Shown here: piece after piece, positions 24,925 to 33,789 of the stretch
Numbering within the stretch: position 1 is the stretch's first letter
Layout: the number at the start of each line of letters is the position of its first letter
DNA from: Nocardia mexicana NBRC 108244
GTDB lineage: Bacteria; Actinomycetota; Actinomycetes; Mycobacteriales; Mycobacteriaceae
Length of the DNA: 60,094 nt
Reading direction: 5' to 3'
NCBI RefSeq assembly: GCF_001613165.1
Contig: NZ_BDBV01000083.1
Span: 1-60,094 of the forward strand
Made by a program: the position numbers and the translations under genes
Notes under the pieces: generated by a model
Seen by the model: the letters and a program-made list of their open reading frames with translations, nothing else
Databases searched by the model: none
Told to the model about the DNA's origin: nothing

Positions 24925-25532
24925 TGTTCGAAAGATTCGACAAGGCGGCGAAATTCGCGGTCGTCGACGCCCAGGAGGAGGCGCGCGAGTTGCGGTCGCC
25001 GAGTATCGAGGTCGAGCACGTGCTGCTGGGCCTCGCGGCGAGCCCCGATGAAGCCTTGCGAAAGGTGCTGTCCGCCAAGGGCGTCACCGCGGAGGGCATT
25101 CGGGAGACCCTGTACGACAGGCTGGCCGGCGGCAGCAAGGTAACCGACGAACCGCTCGGCGAGGAGGATGCCGCCGCGCTGCGTTCCATCGGCATCGATC
25201 TCGATGCCGTCCGCGACAGCCTGGAGGCCACCTTCGGCGAGGACGCGCTCGACCGGGCCGTACCGGCCGAGGAGCAACCGCGCCGCGGCCGGTTCCGCCT
25301 GGGCGGCAGCATGAAGTTCGGGCATATCCCGTTCACCTCGGGTGCCAAGAAGGTGCTGGAACTTTCCCTGCGCGAGGCGATCTCACGCGGCGACGACCGT
25401 ATCGAGGCCGGGCACGTCCTGCTCGGTGTGCTGCGCGCCCCGAACGCGACGACCCGGGAACTGCTGGGCGGCGCCGACGGAATGGCGGGATTGCGCCAAG
25501 CGGTGCACGACCTGCTCGATCGGGCAGCCTGA
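24924..25532 (+). CDS. Clp N-terminal domain protein
   Basis: A 202-aa protein made of two Clp N repeats and no ATPase domain: FDKAAKFAVVDAQEEARELRSPSIEVEHVLLGL (about residues 5-37) and a second copy ending ISRGDDRIEAGHVLLGVL (about 150-170). Clp N domains bind adaptors or substrates of ClpC. Without AAA+ modules this may be an adaptor, decoy or chaperone-like factor, acting with the HTH protein it is coupled to. The role is not established. Confidence 0.85.
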   Translation: MFERFDKAAKFAVVDAQEEARELRSPSIEVEHVLLGLAASPDEALRKVLSAKGVTAEGIRETLYDRLAGGSKVTDEPLGEEDAAALRSIGIDLDAVRDSLEATFGEDALDRAVPAEEQPRRGRFRLGGSMKFGHIPFTSGAKKVLELSLREAISRGDDRIEAGHVLLGVLRAPNATTRELLGGADGMAGLRQAVHDLLDRAA

Positions 25533-25600
25533 CGACATGCAGGTGGGCCCGGTGGCCGCTACGCCCGGTCTTCGGGCGCGGCGGCCATTAGCATGTCGCC

Positions 25601-25984
25601 ATGGTCCTCTTGCTACGCCTGATCATCAACGCGGTCGCGATCTGGCTCGCCGCCGCCTGGGTCGGCGACATCGAGCTGGTCAGCCCGGACGATCAGGGCA
25701 CCGGCGCCAAGATCGTGGTGGTGCTGGTCGTGGCGGTGATCTTCGGCCTGATCAACGCCCTGGTGAAGCCGATCGTGAAGCTGCTGTCGCTGCCGCTGGT
25801 GATCGTCACGCTGGGCCTGTTCCTGCTGGTGATCAACGCCCTGATGCTGTGGCTCACCGCCAAGATCACCGAAACCACGGACTACGGCCTGCGGGTGCAC
25901 GGATTCTGGGCGGCGGTACTCGGCGCCATCATCATCACCCTGGTCAACTGGGTGCTCGGCATCCTGGTGCCCGACAAGGACTAG
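25601..25984 (+). CDS. Phage-holin-family (mycobacterial type) membrane protein
   Basis: A 127-aa protein with four membrane segments (LLLRLIINAVAIWLAAAWVG, IVVVLVVAVIFGLINALV, LPLVIVTLGLFLLVINALML and WAAVLGAIIITLVNWVLGIL). It matches the Pfam-type phage_holin_4_2 family found as housekeeping genes in many bacteria, so the name does not imply phage origin. The end overlaps the convergent menA stop by four bases. Confidence 0.82.
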   Translation: MVLLLRLIINAVAIWLAAAWVGDIELVSPDDQGTGAKIVVVLVVAVIFGLINALVKPIVKLLSLPLVIVTLGLFLLVINALMLWLTAKITETTDYGLRVHGFWAAVLGAIIITLVNWVLGILVPDKD

Positions 25985-26850
25985 GACAGCGCCAGGGCGA
26001 TTGCGGTGAGGATCGACCACACCAGCATCGCCAGTCCGGTGTCGCGCAGCGACGGGATCAGGCCCGGCCCGTTCTGCCCGCCCCGCACGGGCGCGTTGGA
26101 GCGCACGGCGAGGGGCAGTGCCAGCAGCCCCGCCAGCGCCCACGGCGAGCGGACCACCAGCAGCAGCGACGCCGCGAACGGGACCATCAGCAGCACCAGA
26201 TGCAGTGTGCGGGTGTGGGCGTCGCCGAGGCGCACGGCCAGCGTCGTCTTGCCGCTCACCGTATCGGTCGGGATATCGCGCAGGTTGTTGGTGACCAGCA
26301 CCGCGCTGGAGAACGCGCCGACCGCCACCGCGCCGACGAGCCCGGCCCAGTCGAGCCGTTCGGCCTGTACGTATTCGGTGCCGAGCACCGCGATCAGGCC
26401 GAAGAACACGAACACCGCGATCTCGCCGAAGCCGCTGTAGCCGTACGGCTTCGCGCCGCCGGTGTAGAACCACGCCCCGGCCAGGCAGGCGGCGCCCACC
26501 AGCAGCAGCCACCACGCCGTGGTGAACACCAGCACCAGGCCGATCACCGCGGCCACCGTGAGGCTCGCGATCGCCGCGGTGCGCACCGCCGCCGGGCTCG
26601 CCACCTTCGAGCCGACCAGCCGCAGCGGTCCGACCCGCTCGTCGTCGGTGCCGCGGACGCCGTCGGAGTAGTCGTTGGCGTAGTTGACCCCGACGATCAG
26701 CGCCAGTGACACCAGCAGGCTGAGTACCGCCTTCCACCACACCGCGCCGCCCAGTGACGCGGCCGCGCCGGTGCCGACCAGGACCGGGGCGATCGCATTG
26801 GGGAGGGTGCGCGGACGGGCGCCTTCGAGCCATTGTGCAGCACTTGCCAT
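25981..26850 (-). CDS. menA: 1,4-dihydroxy-2-naphthoate polyprenyltransferase
   Basis: Attaches the polyprenyl chain to DHNA, giving demethylmenaquinone, in the membrane. The 289-aa UbiA-fold product starts EGARPRTLPNAIAPVLVGTG and has the first Asp-rich motif in VNYANDYSDGVRG near residue 70, with a second one in NNLRDIPTD. Eight to nine membrane helices are visible. It is encoded apart from the other men genes but in the same region as in mycobacteria, and faces the holin-like gene. Confidence 0.95.
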   Translation of the reverse strand: MASAAQWLEGARPRTLPNAIAPVLVGTGAAASLGGAVWWKAVLSLLVSLALIVGVNYANDYSDGVRGTDDERVGPLRLVGSKVASPAAVRTAAIASLTVAAVIGLVLVFTTAWWLLLVGAACLAGAWFYTGGAKPYGYSGFGEIAVFVFFGLIAVLGTEYVQAERLDWAGLVGAVAVGAFSSAVLVTNNLRDIPTDTVSGKTTLAVRLGDAHTRTLHLVLLMVPFAASLLLVVRSPWALAGLLALPLAVRSNAPVRGGQNGPGLIPSLRDTGLAMLVWSILTAIALALS

Positions 26851-26956
26851 GTTGGAAGCCTAATGCGCGCAGCGGACTCGGCAACCGGCCGCGGGTGGTG
26901 ACACGTGATGTCGGTCGGTTGCGGTGGACCGCGCCTTGCGGAGTCGTTAGAATTAC

Positions 26957-26970
26957 GTCGATATATCGAC
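26957..26970. promoter_or_regulatory. Palindrome upstream of the AfsR-type regulator
   Basis: GTCGATATATCGAC is a perfect 14-bp palindrome 23 bases before the start codon of the large regulator at 26994. Being AT-centred in a GC-rich gap, it may overlap the promoter and act as operator. Confidence 0.55.
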
Positions 26971-26993
26971 AATCTTCGAGGGGTTGGCGGACA

Positions 26994-29900
26994 ATGAATG
27001 CGAGTGGTCGCGACTCTGCGTACCCGAAAACCACTCGACCGGTCACATACGATTGCGACGGCATGTTTCCTGATCACAACGGCTCTGCGGGCGCCGGGTC
27101 GGCGCACACCCGGCCGGATACGGGCCGGGATATCGAGCTGCCCGCCGCCGGTCGGATACAGGTGGCCCTGCTGGGCGAGGTCGCGGTGTGCCGCGAGGGA
27201 GAGCTGGCCCCGGTTCCCGGAGCGCGGGCGCGGCTGCTGGTCGCGGCGCTGGCCGTGCATCCGGGCCGCAGCCGCAGCGCGCAGGCGCTGATCGACGATA
27301 TCTGGGGCGAACAACCGCCCCGGGCGCCGATGAACGCGCTGCACACGCAGGTTTCGAGGTTGCGGTCGGCGCTGCCGGAAGGGGCTCTGGAGATCGGCCC
27401 GGCGGGATACCGCCTGGTATTGCCGGAGGATCGCATCGACCTGTCCCTGGCCCGGCGGCTGCATCGCCGGGCGGCGGAACTGCTCGACGACGGTGATGCG
27501 CAGGGTTGTCTCGACCGGGTGGCGCAGGCACGGGCACTGTGGCGGGGCGAGCCGGGGTCGGATCTGCCGCCGGGGCCGGTGGCAGACGAACTGGCCGAGG
27601 TGTCGGCGGCGCGGTCGGCGGCCCTCGACACACTGGAAATCGCCGCTCGCGAGGCCACGGGGGACGTGTCCGGCGCGGTCGGGGTGGCCCGGCGGATCGC
27701 CGCGGCGGAACCGCTGGACGAGCCCGCCCACACCGCCCTGATGCGCCTGCTCGCCCTCGACGGCCGGGCCAACGAGGCGCTGGATGTGTTCGCGACGTTG
27801 CGGGCACGGCTGGGCGACGAACTCGGCACCGACCCGGGGCCCGCCCTGGTGGCGCTGAACACCGCCATCCTGCGCGGAGATCCGCTGCCCGGAGGCGATA
27901 CGAGACGGGCACCGCGGCCCGAACGTAATCCCGCACAGCAGGTTTCCACGGCGCAACACGCGCTACTGCCGGAAGGCAGCCGGGAATCGTCCGCGCCCCA
28001 GGCGCTTTCGGCGATCGGCCTGCGAGCCGCGCCGAATCCGCTGCTCGGCCGCGACGCCGACCTGAACGCCCTCGAACGCCTGCTGCACACCTCGCGAGTG
28101 ACCACGATCCTCGGTCCCGGCGGCACCGGAAAGACCAGGGTGGCCAATGAATTGGGCTCCCGGGTGGCGAAGGCTCAGGGGGTGGCGCTGGTCGAGCTGG
28201 CATCTCAGCGTCCCGCCCCGGAGGGACTGGACGCCACCTGCGCCGAGATCGAGGCCGTCATCGGCACCACGCTGGGGGTGAGCGAATACTCCCGCGACAC
28301 GAATGTTCTGCGTCCGAATCAGGCCATCGACGGTCGTCGCCGACTGCGGGAGGCGCTGTCGCTGCGGCCGATGCTGCTGATCCTGGACAACTGCGAGCAC
28401 CTGATCGATGCGGTGGCCGAGGTCGTCGCCGATCTGGTCGGCGCCTGCGACCAGCTGACCGTGCTCACCACCAGCCGGGCGCCGCTGGCGATCACCGCCG
28501 AGACCGTGTACCCGCTGCCGCCGTTGGCCATCGACGCGCACGGCTCGCCCGCGACCGACCTGTTCGCCGCCCGCGCTCGCGCGGTCCGGCCGTCGGTGCG
28601 CCTGAATCCCGAAGTGGTGGCGCGGTTGTGCCGCACTCTGGACGGCCTGCCCCTCGCCATCGAGCTGGCGGCGGCGCGGGTGCGCACCATGAGCGTGGAG
28701 GAGATCGAAACCAGGCTCGAACATCGGTTCACGTTGCTGCGCAGCGGCGATCGCACCTCACCGGAGCGGCATCGGACACTGCACGCGGTGATCGAGTGGA
28801 GCTGGAATCTGCTCGAACCCGAGCAGCAGGTGGCGCTGCGGCGGCTGTGCCGGTTCCCGGCCGGATTCACCTTGGCCGCAGCGGAATCCGTGGCCGGTGG
28901 AGCCGACCTGATCGATCCTGCCGGTGCGGTCGAGGGTTTGGTGAGTCAGTCCCTGCTCACCGTCCTCGCCGACGACGGTGCGACGCCGACGCGCTATCGA
29001 ATGCTGGAAACGGTGCGCGAATTCGGCGAGGAACAACTGGCCGCCACCGGTGAGGCCGATCTCGTCATGCATCGGATGTGTTGCTGGGCACGGGAATTCG
29101 CACTGGATGCCGCGCAGCAGTATCACGGCGACGAGCAGGTCCGGACCGTTTTGTCGGTGGCGGCCGAGATGGACAATCTGGTCGCCGTGCTCCGGTACGC
29201 TCTCGATCGCGCCGACCCGGTGACGGCCTACGCGGTTTTCCCGGTGCTGGCCACCCTGTGGGTGATGCGCGGCGCGCATCTCGAGCTGACGAACTGGGCC
29301 CCCAGGGTCCTCGCGGTGCCGCCCGGACCGGTCCACACCCAGAGCGAGGCGGACCTGCAACTGCAGACCTGCGTCCTGATCGGTGCGCATCTCATGTTCA
29401 TCGATGCGGAGCTGCGCTCCTTCGCGACGCTGCGCATCCGCGCCCGGCGGGTGCTGCGCTCGGGGGTGCCACTGACCCCGATGTTCCGATACCTCGGCGA
29501 ACTGATCTGCCTGCGAACCTCTGTCACCGCATTGGCCCGCAAGCTCGCGGCGGGCACCCGCGATGCCGACGAGGGCGTGCGGACGGTGGCGTTCATGCTG
29601 CGCGCCAACATGCGCGAGAACAACAGCGACGTCCACGGCTCGACGCAGGACGCGGCCCGGGTTCTGAAACTGGTCGAATCCCACGACGTGTGGGAGACCG
29701 CGATGGCCTGCCAGCATCTGGGGCAGATGTCCGCCCAGGCGGCCAACTATTGGGATTCGGCGGGCTACTACCGCCGCGCGGCCGATCAGCTGCAACTGCT
29801 GCACTCCTACGAGGAGAGCGTGGAAATCCGCAGCTACCTTGCGGTCTCGCTGATCGGCGCCGGAATGCCGGAGCAGGCCCGGGCGGAGCTGGAACAGGCG

Positions 29901-30500
29901 CTGGGCATGGTGGACGACGGCACCGACCTCGACGACCCGGGGCCGCGGCCCAATCAGCGCCGCGGAACCGTGGCCGCGGGCCTCGGCGAACTCGAGCTGA
30001 GCGAGGGCGATATCGATCGCGGTCTGCGGCTGTTCCGGCGGTCGCTGGAGCTGTTCTCCTGGCCGACCCAGGCCTCGTCGCCGGGGCCGGGCGACATCAT
30101 GGTGGCCAGTGCGGTCCTCGACGCGCACCTTCTCCACGGCCGCCTGGACCTGATCCCCGAGCTGCCGGAACAGCTGATCGAGGCCGCGCGGTCGCGGCTC
30201 GCCCACTACATCGATCTGCCGCAGATCGGCGCGGTCGCATGTGCGATCGGCTCGTATCTCGTTGCCGCCACGGCAGCTCCCGAGCCGGGCCTGACCCTGC
30301 TCGCGCTCGGCCCGAAGGTCGGTGGGCGCCAGGACTTTCCGTCCATGCGCTGGGAACGGCATCTGGAACTGCACCGGCCCGTCGTCGGTGACGCGGCGAT
30401 AACGTCGGCGCGGCAGGCGGTGGCCGGGCTGAATCGGCGTCGCGCGGCGGAACGGGTCATGCGGCTGCTGGACGAGATCTCCGGCGACCGGGACGAATAA
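26994..30500 (+). CDS. AfsR/SARP-type transcriptional regulator with ATPase and TPR parts
   Basis: A 1168-aa regulator. The order is an OmpR-type winged helix (about 54-130, including SRSAQALIDDIWGEQPPRAP), a bacterial transcriptional activator domain (about 145-295) and a P-loop NTPase with ILGPGGTGKTRVANELG (about 372-388) and MLLILDNCEH (about 460). A winged-helix segment with GLPLAIELAAARVRTM follows, then a long TPR-like C-terminus. AfsR of Streptomyces, with the same architecture, activates secondary metabolism through direct repeats with 11-bp period. Such repeats precede the exporter genes at 30554-32400. An internal ATG at 27063 is an alternative start. Confidence 0.9.
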   Translation: MNASGRDSAYPKTTRPVTYDCDGMFPDHNGSAGAGSAHTRPDTGRDIELPAAGRIQVALLGEVAVCREGELAPVPGARARLLVAALAVHPGRSRSAQALIDDIWGEQPPRAPMNALHTQVSRLRSALPEGALEIGPAGYRLVLPEDRIDLSLARRLHRRAAELLDDGDAQGCLDRVAQARALWRGEPGSDLPPGPVADELAEVSAARSAALDTLEIAAREATGDVSGAVGVARRIAAAEPLDEPAHTALMRLLALDGRANEALDVFATLRARLGDELGTDPGPALVALNTAILRGDPLPGGDTRRAPRPERNPAQQVSTAQHALLPEGSRESSAPQALSAIGLRAAPNPLLGRDADLNALERLLHTSRVTTILGPGGTGKTRVANELGSRVAKAQGVALVELASQRPAPEGLDATCAEIEAVIGTTLGVSEYSRDTNVLRPNQAIDGRRRLREALSLRPMLLILDNCEHLIDAVAEVVADLVGACDQLTVLTTSRAPLAITAETVYPLPPLAIDAHGSPATDLFAARARAVRPSVRLNPEVVARLCRTLDGLPLAIELAAARVRTMSVEEIETRLEHRFTLLRSGDRTSPERHRTLHAVIEWSWNLLEPEQQVALRRLCRFPAGFTLAAAESVAGGADLIDPAGAVEGLVSQSLLTVLADDGATPTRYRMLETVREFGEEQLAATGEADLVMHRMCCWAREFALDAAQQYHGDEQVRTVLSVAAEMDNLVAVLRYALDRADPVTAYAVFPVLATLWVMRGAHLELTNWAPRVLAVPPGPVHTQSEADLQLQTCVLIGAHLMFIDAELRSFATLRIRARRVLRSGVPLTPMFRYLGELICLRTSVTALARKLAAGTRDADEGVRTVAFMLRANMRENNSDVHGSTQDAARVLKLVESHDVWETAMACQHLGQMSAQAANYWDSAGYYRRAADQLQLLHSYEESVEIRSYLAVSLIGAGMPEQARAELEQALGMVDDGTDLDDPGPRPNQRRGTVAAGLGELELSEGDIDRGLRLFRRSLELFSWPTQASSPGPGDIMVASAVLDAHLLHGRLDLIPELPEQLIEAARSRLAHYIDLPQIGAVACAIGSYLVAATAAPEPGLTLLALGPKVGGRQDFPSMRWERHLELHRPVVGDAAITSARQAVAGLNRRRAAERVMRLLDEISGDRDE

Positions 30501-30538
30501 GGCTGTCCGCCGGTCGCTTTCGCGTCCGGCGGACAGCC
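30501..30538. terminator. Strong bidirectional terminator
   Basis: GGCTGTCCGCCGG (30501-30513) and CCGGCGGACAGCC (30526-30538) give a perfect 13-bp stem with a 12-base loop, starting directly after the TAA of the regulator and 15 bases before the end of the convergent permease gene. Confidence 0.88.
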
Positions 30539-30553
30539 TCGATGTGGTGTGGC

Positions 30554-31396
30554 TCACGCCCGGCGCATGTACGCCCGGATGGCCAGCGGTGCGAAGATCG
30601 CGATCACGGCGATCGAGCCGATCAAGCACCAGACCAGGTTGGCCGAGTAGACGTTGCCGTTCATCAACTCGCGGCAGGCATTGACCATGTAGTAGATGGG
30701 GTTGACCTTGTTCAGGCCCTGCATCCAGCCCGGCATCGTGCTGACCAGCGCGAAGGCGCCGGACATGAATGTCAGCGGGAACATGATCATCATCGAGATG
30801 CCCTGCACCGACGCGGCGCTCTTGCCGGTGACGCCGACCAGCGCCCAGATCCAGCTGATCGCGAACGAGCAGGCCACCACGACCAGGCCCGCGACCACGA
30901 CACCGAGCACGCCGCCCTCGGGCCGGTAACCCAGGATCAGGCCCACCACGATGGTGAGGGTGGTGGCGATGCCGTAGCGCACCATATCGGCGATCAGCGC
31001 GCCCGCCAGGGCCGAAACCCGGGCGATGGGAAGGGATTTGAACCGGTCGAAGACGCCCTTGTCCATATCCTCACGCAGCTGCGTGCCGGTGACGACCGAG
31101 GTGAGCACCACGGTCTGCACCAGGATGCCCGGAATCAGCACCGGCAGGTAGGCCTGCACGCTGCCGCCGATGGCGCCGCCGAAGATGTAGGCGAACAGCG
31201 CCGTGAACAGGATCGGCTGGATCGTGACGTCGAACAGCTGCTCGGGGTTGTGCTTGATCTTCAGGATGCCGCGGTAGGCCATGGTGAACGAGTTCGCCAC
31301 GGTCTGCCGGAACGAAATGTGGTTGCTTACTTCGGGAATCGCGGCACGTGCCGCGTGGCGCCCGGTCGGTGCGGGCGCGGTGAGTGTGGTTGTCAC
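30554..31396 (-). CDS. ABC-2 type permease (DrrB-like)
   Basis: A 280-aa membrane subunit of a drug/lipid exporter. Six helices are visible, such as ILFTALFAYIFGGAIGG, LVPGILVQ-type ABC-2 signature LPVLIPGILVQTVVLTSV, and FAISWIWALVGVTGKSAASVQG. The DrrB family exports antibiotics or lipids together with a DrrA ATPase. GTG 31396 overlaps the ATPase stop. The substrate is unknown. Confidence 0.9.
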   Translation of the reverse strand: MTTTLTAPAPTGRHAARAAIPEVSNHISFRQTVANSFTMAYRGILKIKHNPEQLFDVTIQPILFTALFAYIFGGAIGGSVQAYLPVLIPGILVQTVVLTSVVTGTQLREDMDKGVFDRFKSLPIARVSALAGALIADMVRYGIATTLTIVVGLILGYRPEGGVLGVVVAGLVVVACSFAISWIWALVGVTGKSAASVQGISMMIMFPLTFMSGAFALVSTMPGWMQGLNKVNPIYYMVNACRELMNGNVYSANLVWCLIGSIAVIAIFAPLAIRAYMRRA

Positions 31397-32400
31397 GCCG
31401 CACTCCTTTCGGTGTTGTCGGTGTCCTCGGCGCCGTGCCCGGTGATCGCGAAGAACACCTCGTCCAGGCTCGGCTTGCTGACGGTGATCTCGTCGACCCG
31501 GATGTCGTTGTCGCGCAACCGGATCAGAAGGTCGGCGGTGATGCCGGGGTCGTCCAGCGGGGCGGTGATGCGCCGCGCCTCGGGGCTGATGCTGGCCTCG
31601 ACGAGCCGTCCGGCCGAATTCGACAGGAACTCGCCGATGAGCGTGCGCCCCTGCTCGATCCGCTCCGGATCGGCCAGCGTGACCTGCAGCGCCGACAGTC
31701 CGACCGAGGCCTTCAGCTCGTCGGAGGTGCCGTCGGCGATGACCTTGCCGCGGTCGATGACCGCGATCCGGTCCGCCAACTGGTCGGCCTCGTCCAGGTA
31801 CTGCGTGGTCAGCAACACGGTCGCGCCCTCGCGGACCAGCCGCCGGATGGTCTCCCACATCTGGGCGCGAGTGCGCGGGTCCAAGCCGGTGGTCGGCTCG
31901 TCGAGGAACAGCAGCGGCGGGGTGGCGATCAGGCTGGCGGCCAGATCGAGACGGCGCCGCATGCCGCCGGAGAAGTTCTGCAGCGCCTTGTCGGCGGCCT
32001 CGGCCAGGCCGAACTCCTCCAGCAGCTCGGACGACCTGCGCTTGGCGTCGGCACGGCTCAGGCCGAGCAGGCGGGAGAAGATCACCAGATTCTCGGTGGC
32101 GCTCAGCTTCTCGTCCACCGAGGCGTACTGCCCGGTGACACCGATCAGCGACCGCACCGCGGTCGGTTCGGCCACCACGTCGTGGCCGAAGATTCGGGCG
32201 CTGCCCCCGTCCGGGCGCAGCAGCGTGGCGAGCATGCGGATGGTGGTGGTCTTACCGGCTCCGTTGGGACCCAGCACGCCGTACACGGCGCCCTGCGGCA
32301 CCGCCAGGCTCACGCCGTCGACGGCTCGCTGCTCCCCGAAGACCTTGACCAGCCCGTCCGCCTCGATCGCGAGAGCATCAGCAGGTGCATAAGAAGTCAT
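31393..32400 (-). CDS. Daunorubicin-resistance-type ABC transporter ATPase (DrrA-like)
   Basis: A 335-aa ATP-binding subunit. Walker A is LGPNGAGKTTTIRML near residue 45, the ABC signature is LQNFSGGMRRRLDLA, Walker B is PPLLFLDEPTTGLDPRTR, and a DrrA-type C-terminal extension of about 80 residues follows. It energises export by the permease encoded next. ATG 32400 is chosen; a longer frame reaches 32430. Five 11-bp repeats end 23 bases upstream of this start. Confidence 0.92.
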   Translation of the reverse strand: MTSYAPADALAIEADGLVKVFGEQRAVDGVSLAVPQGAVYGVLGPNGAGKTTTIRMLATLLRPDGGSARIFGHDVVAEPTAVRSLIGVTGQYASVDEKLSATENLVIFSRLLGLSRADAKRRSSELLEEFGLAEAADKALQNFSGGMRRRLDLAASLIATPPLLFLDEPTTGLDPRTRAQMWETIRRLVREGATVLLTTQYLDEADQLADRIAVIDRGKVIADGTSDELKASVGLSALQVTLADPERIEQGRTLIGEFLSNSAGRLVEASISPEARRITAPLDDPGITADLLIRLRDNDIRVDEITVSKPSLDEVFFAITGHGAEDTDNTERSAA

Positions 32401-32423
32401 GACACACACTCTGGGACCCGCGT

Positions 32424-32478
32424 CTTGCACGCCCCTTGCACCGCTGTTGCACGCCCACGCAAGCCCACTTGCACGCCC
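32424..32478 (-). promoter_or_regulatory. Five 11-bp iterons upstream of the DrrAB-like exporter
   Basis: On the minus strand five contiguous 11-base units occur: GGGCGTGCAAG, TGGGCTTGCGT, GGGCGTGCAAC, AGCGGTGCAAG and GGGCGTGCAAG. The period is exactly one helical turn. SARP-family activators are known to bind direct repeats with 11-bp spacing just upstream of the -10. CAGAGT (32408-32413) ten bases after the last unit could be the -10, giving a nearly leaderless mRNA. Confidence 0.75.
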
Positions 32479-32490
32479 GTCACCAGGTAG

Positions 32491-32554
32491 TTTCCGGCCA
32501 AAGCATGCCGGAAATGACAGGTGCGGTGCCGTCCGGCGTGCTTTCGGCCGGAAT
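32491..32554. repeat. Inverted pair of the GGCCAAAGCATGCCGG repeat
   Basis: TTTCCGGCCAAAGCATGCCGGAAATGACAGGT-like sequence (32491-32522) is followed by the same element inverted (CCGTCCGGCGTGCTTTCGGCCGGAAT, 32529-32554). Each element is itself an imperfect hairpin. The pair separates the exporter promoter from the menE stop and may terminate menE transcription. Other copies are at 34129, 36360 and 51920-52059. Confidence 0.8.
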
Positions 32555-33714
32555 CAGTGTGGGGAGGCGGAGAGCAGATGTTCGCGGAGCTTGGCGCGGT
32601 CGGGCTTGCCGGGGCCGCGCATCGGGAGTTCGTCCAGTACGGCCAGTTCGCGCGGGGCGGCGATCGAGTCCAGGTCGCCGGCCACGTGTTCGCGCAATTC
32701 GTCGAGGGTGGGGACGGATCCGGCGGTCGGCACCACGGCTACCGCCACGCGCTGGCCCAGCCGCTCGTCCGGCAGACCCAGCACCACCACCTCGGCGACC
32801 GCCGGGTGGGTGGCGAGCACGGCCTCCACCACCTGCGGTATCACCAGCAGACCGCCGGTCATGATGGCCTCGTCCAAGCGGCCCTGGATGGCGAGCACGC
32901 CGTTCTCGTAGACCCCGGCGTCCTCGGTGCGGAACCAGCCGGGCTCGGCGAAGGCGGGATGGTCGGGCAGCCCGCGGTAGCCCTTGGCGAGCATGGCCCC
33001 GCCGAGCAGCACGCGGCCATCCTCGATGCGGACCCGGGCGCCGGTCAGCGGCACGCCCTCGTAGACACAGCCGCCACAGGTCTCGCTCATGCCGTAGGTG
33101 CGCACCACCGTGATCCCGGCCGCGCGAGCGCGGTCCAGCACGGGTTTCGGGGTCGGCGCCCCGCCGATCAGCACCGCGTCCAGCGAGGCCAGTGCCTCCG
33201 CACCGGCGGGCTCGTCCAGCGCCTTGATCAGCTGGGTGGGCACCAGCGAGGTGTAGCGGCGCGGACCGGTCATCCCCGCGATCGCGGTGGCCAGCCCACC
33301 CGGCAGGAACCCGCCCGAGACGTCCAGCACCACCGGATCGGTCCCCGCCTGAATGCCGCGCAACAGCACCTGCAGCCCGGCGATGTGATGGGTGGGCAGC
33401 GCCAGCAACCACTGTCCCGGGCCGCCGAGCCGCTCGTGCGTCGCATCGCCGCTGGCTCGCAGGGCGGCCGCGGTGAGCATCGCGCCCTTCGGCACCCCCG
33501 TGGTTCCGGAGGTCGTCACCACCAGCGCGACGTCGTCCTCGATCGGCTCGCCCGGGCCCAGGGCGCTCGACAGCCGGTGTGACTCCCGGCGATCACCGGT
33601 CGGCACCGGCAGCCATGCTGAACCGCTGCCCTCCAAGGCTTCTCGCAGATGCGGCAGGACATCCCCCACCGCGGCTCCGGTGGGCATGGGGAGGGTCCGC
33701 AGGGTGGTGCTCAC
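32554..33714 (-). CDS. menE: o-Succinylbenzoate--CoA ligase
   Basis: Activates o-succinylbenzoate to its CoA ester with ATP before MenB. The 386-aa product is a shortened acyl-CoA synthetase: P-loop VVTTSGTTGVPKGAML near residue 66, then TYGMSETCGG, GWFRTEDAG and a C-terminal LPMRGPGKPDRAKLREHL with the acyl-adenylation Lys. The short N-terminal part is usual for actinobacterial MenE. It lies with menB, pitA and others in the mycobacterial order. GTG 33714 lacks a clear RBS. Confidence 0.93.
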   Translation of the reverse strand: MSTTLRTLPMPTGAAVGDVLPHLREALEGSGSAWLPVPTGDRRESHRLSSALGPGEPIEDDVALVVTTSGTTGVPKGAMLTAAALRASGDATHERLGGPGQWLLALPTHHIAGLQVLLRGIQAGTDPVVLDVSGGFLPGGLATAIAGMTGPRRYTSLVPTQLIKALDEPAGAEALASLDAVLIGGAPTPKPVLDRARAAGITVVRTYGMSETCGGCVYEGVPLTGARVRIEDGRVLLGGAMLAKGYRGLPDHPAFAEPGWFRTEDAGVYENGVLAIQGRLDEAIMTGGLLVIPQVVEAVLATHPAVAEVVVLGLPDERLGQRVAVAVVPTAGSVPTLDELREHVAGDLDSIAAPRELAVLDELPMRGPGKPDRAKLREHLLSASPH

Positions 33715-33789
33715 GTTCGCGATCGTGTCATGTCATGGTCGGCGACCCGCGAACGGGTCCGCGCTTCCTTCGCTGGAGTAGGGAGGGAA

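Noticed and set aside
25601..25984. Prophage signal from a holin-family protein
   Set aside because: No other phage gene, integrase or att site is near; the family is common as a chromosomal membrane protein in actinobacteria.
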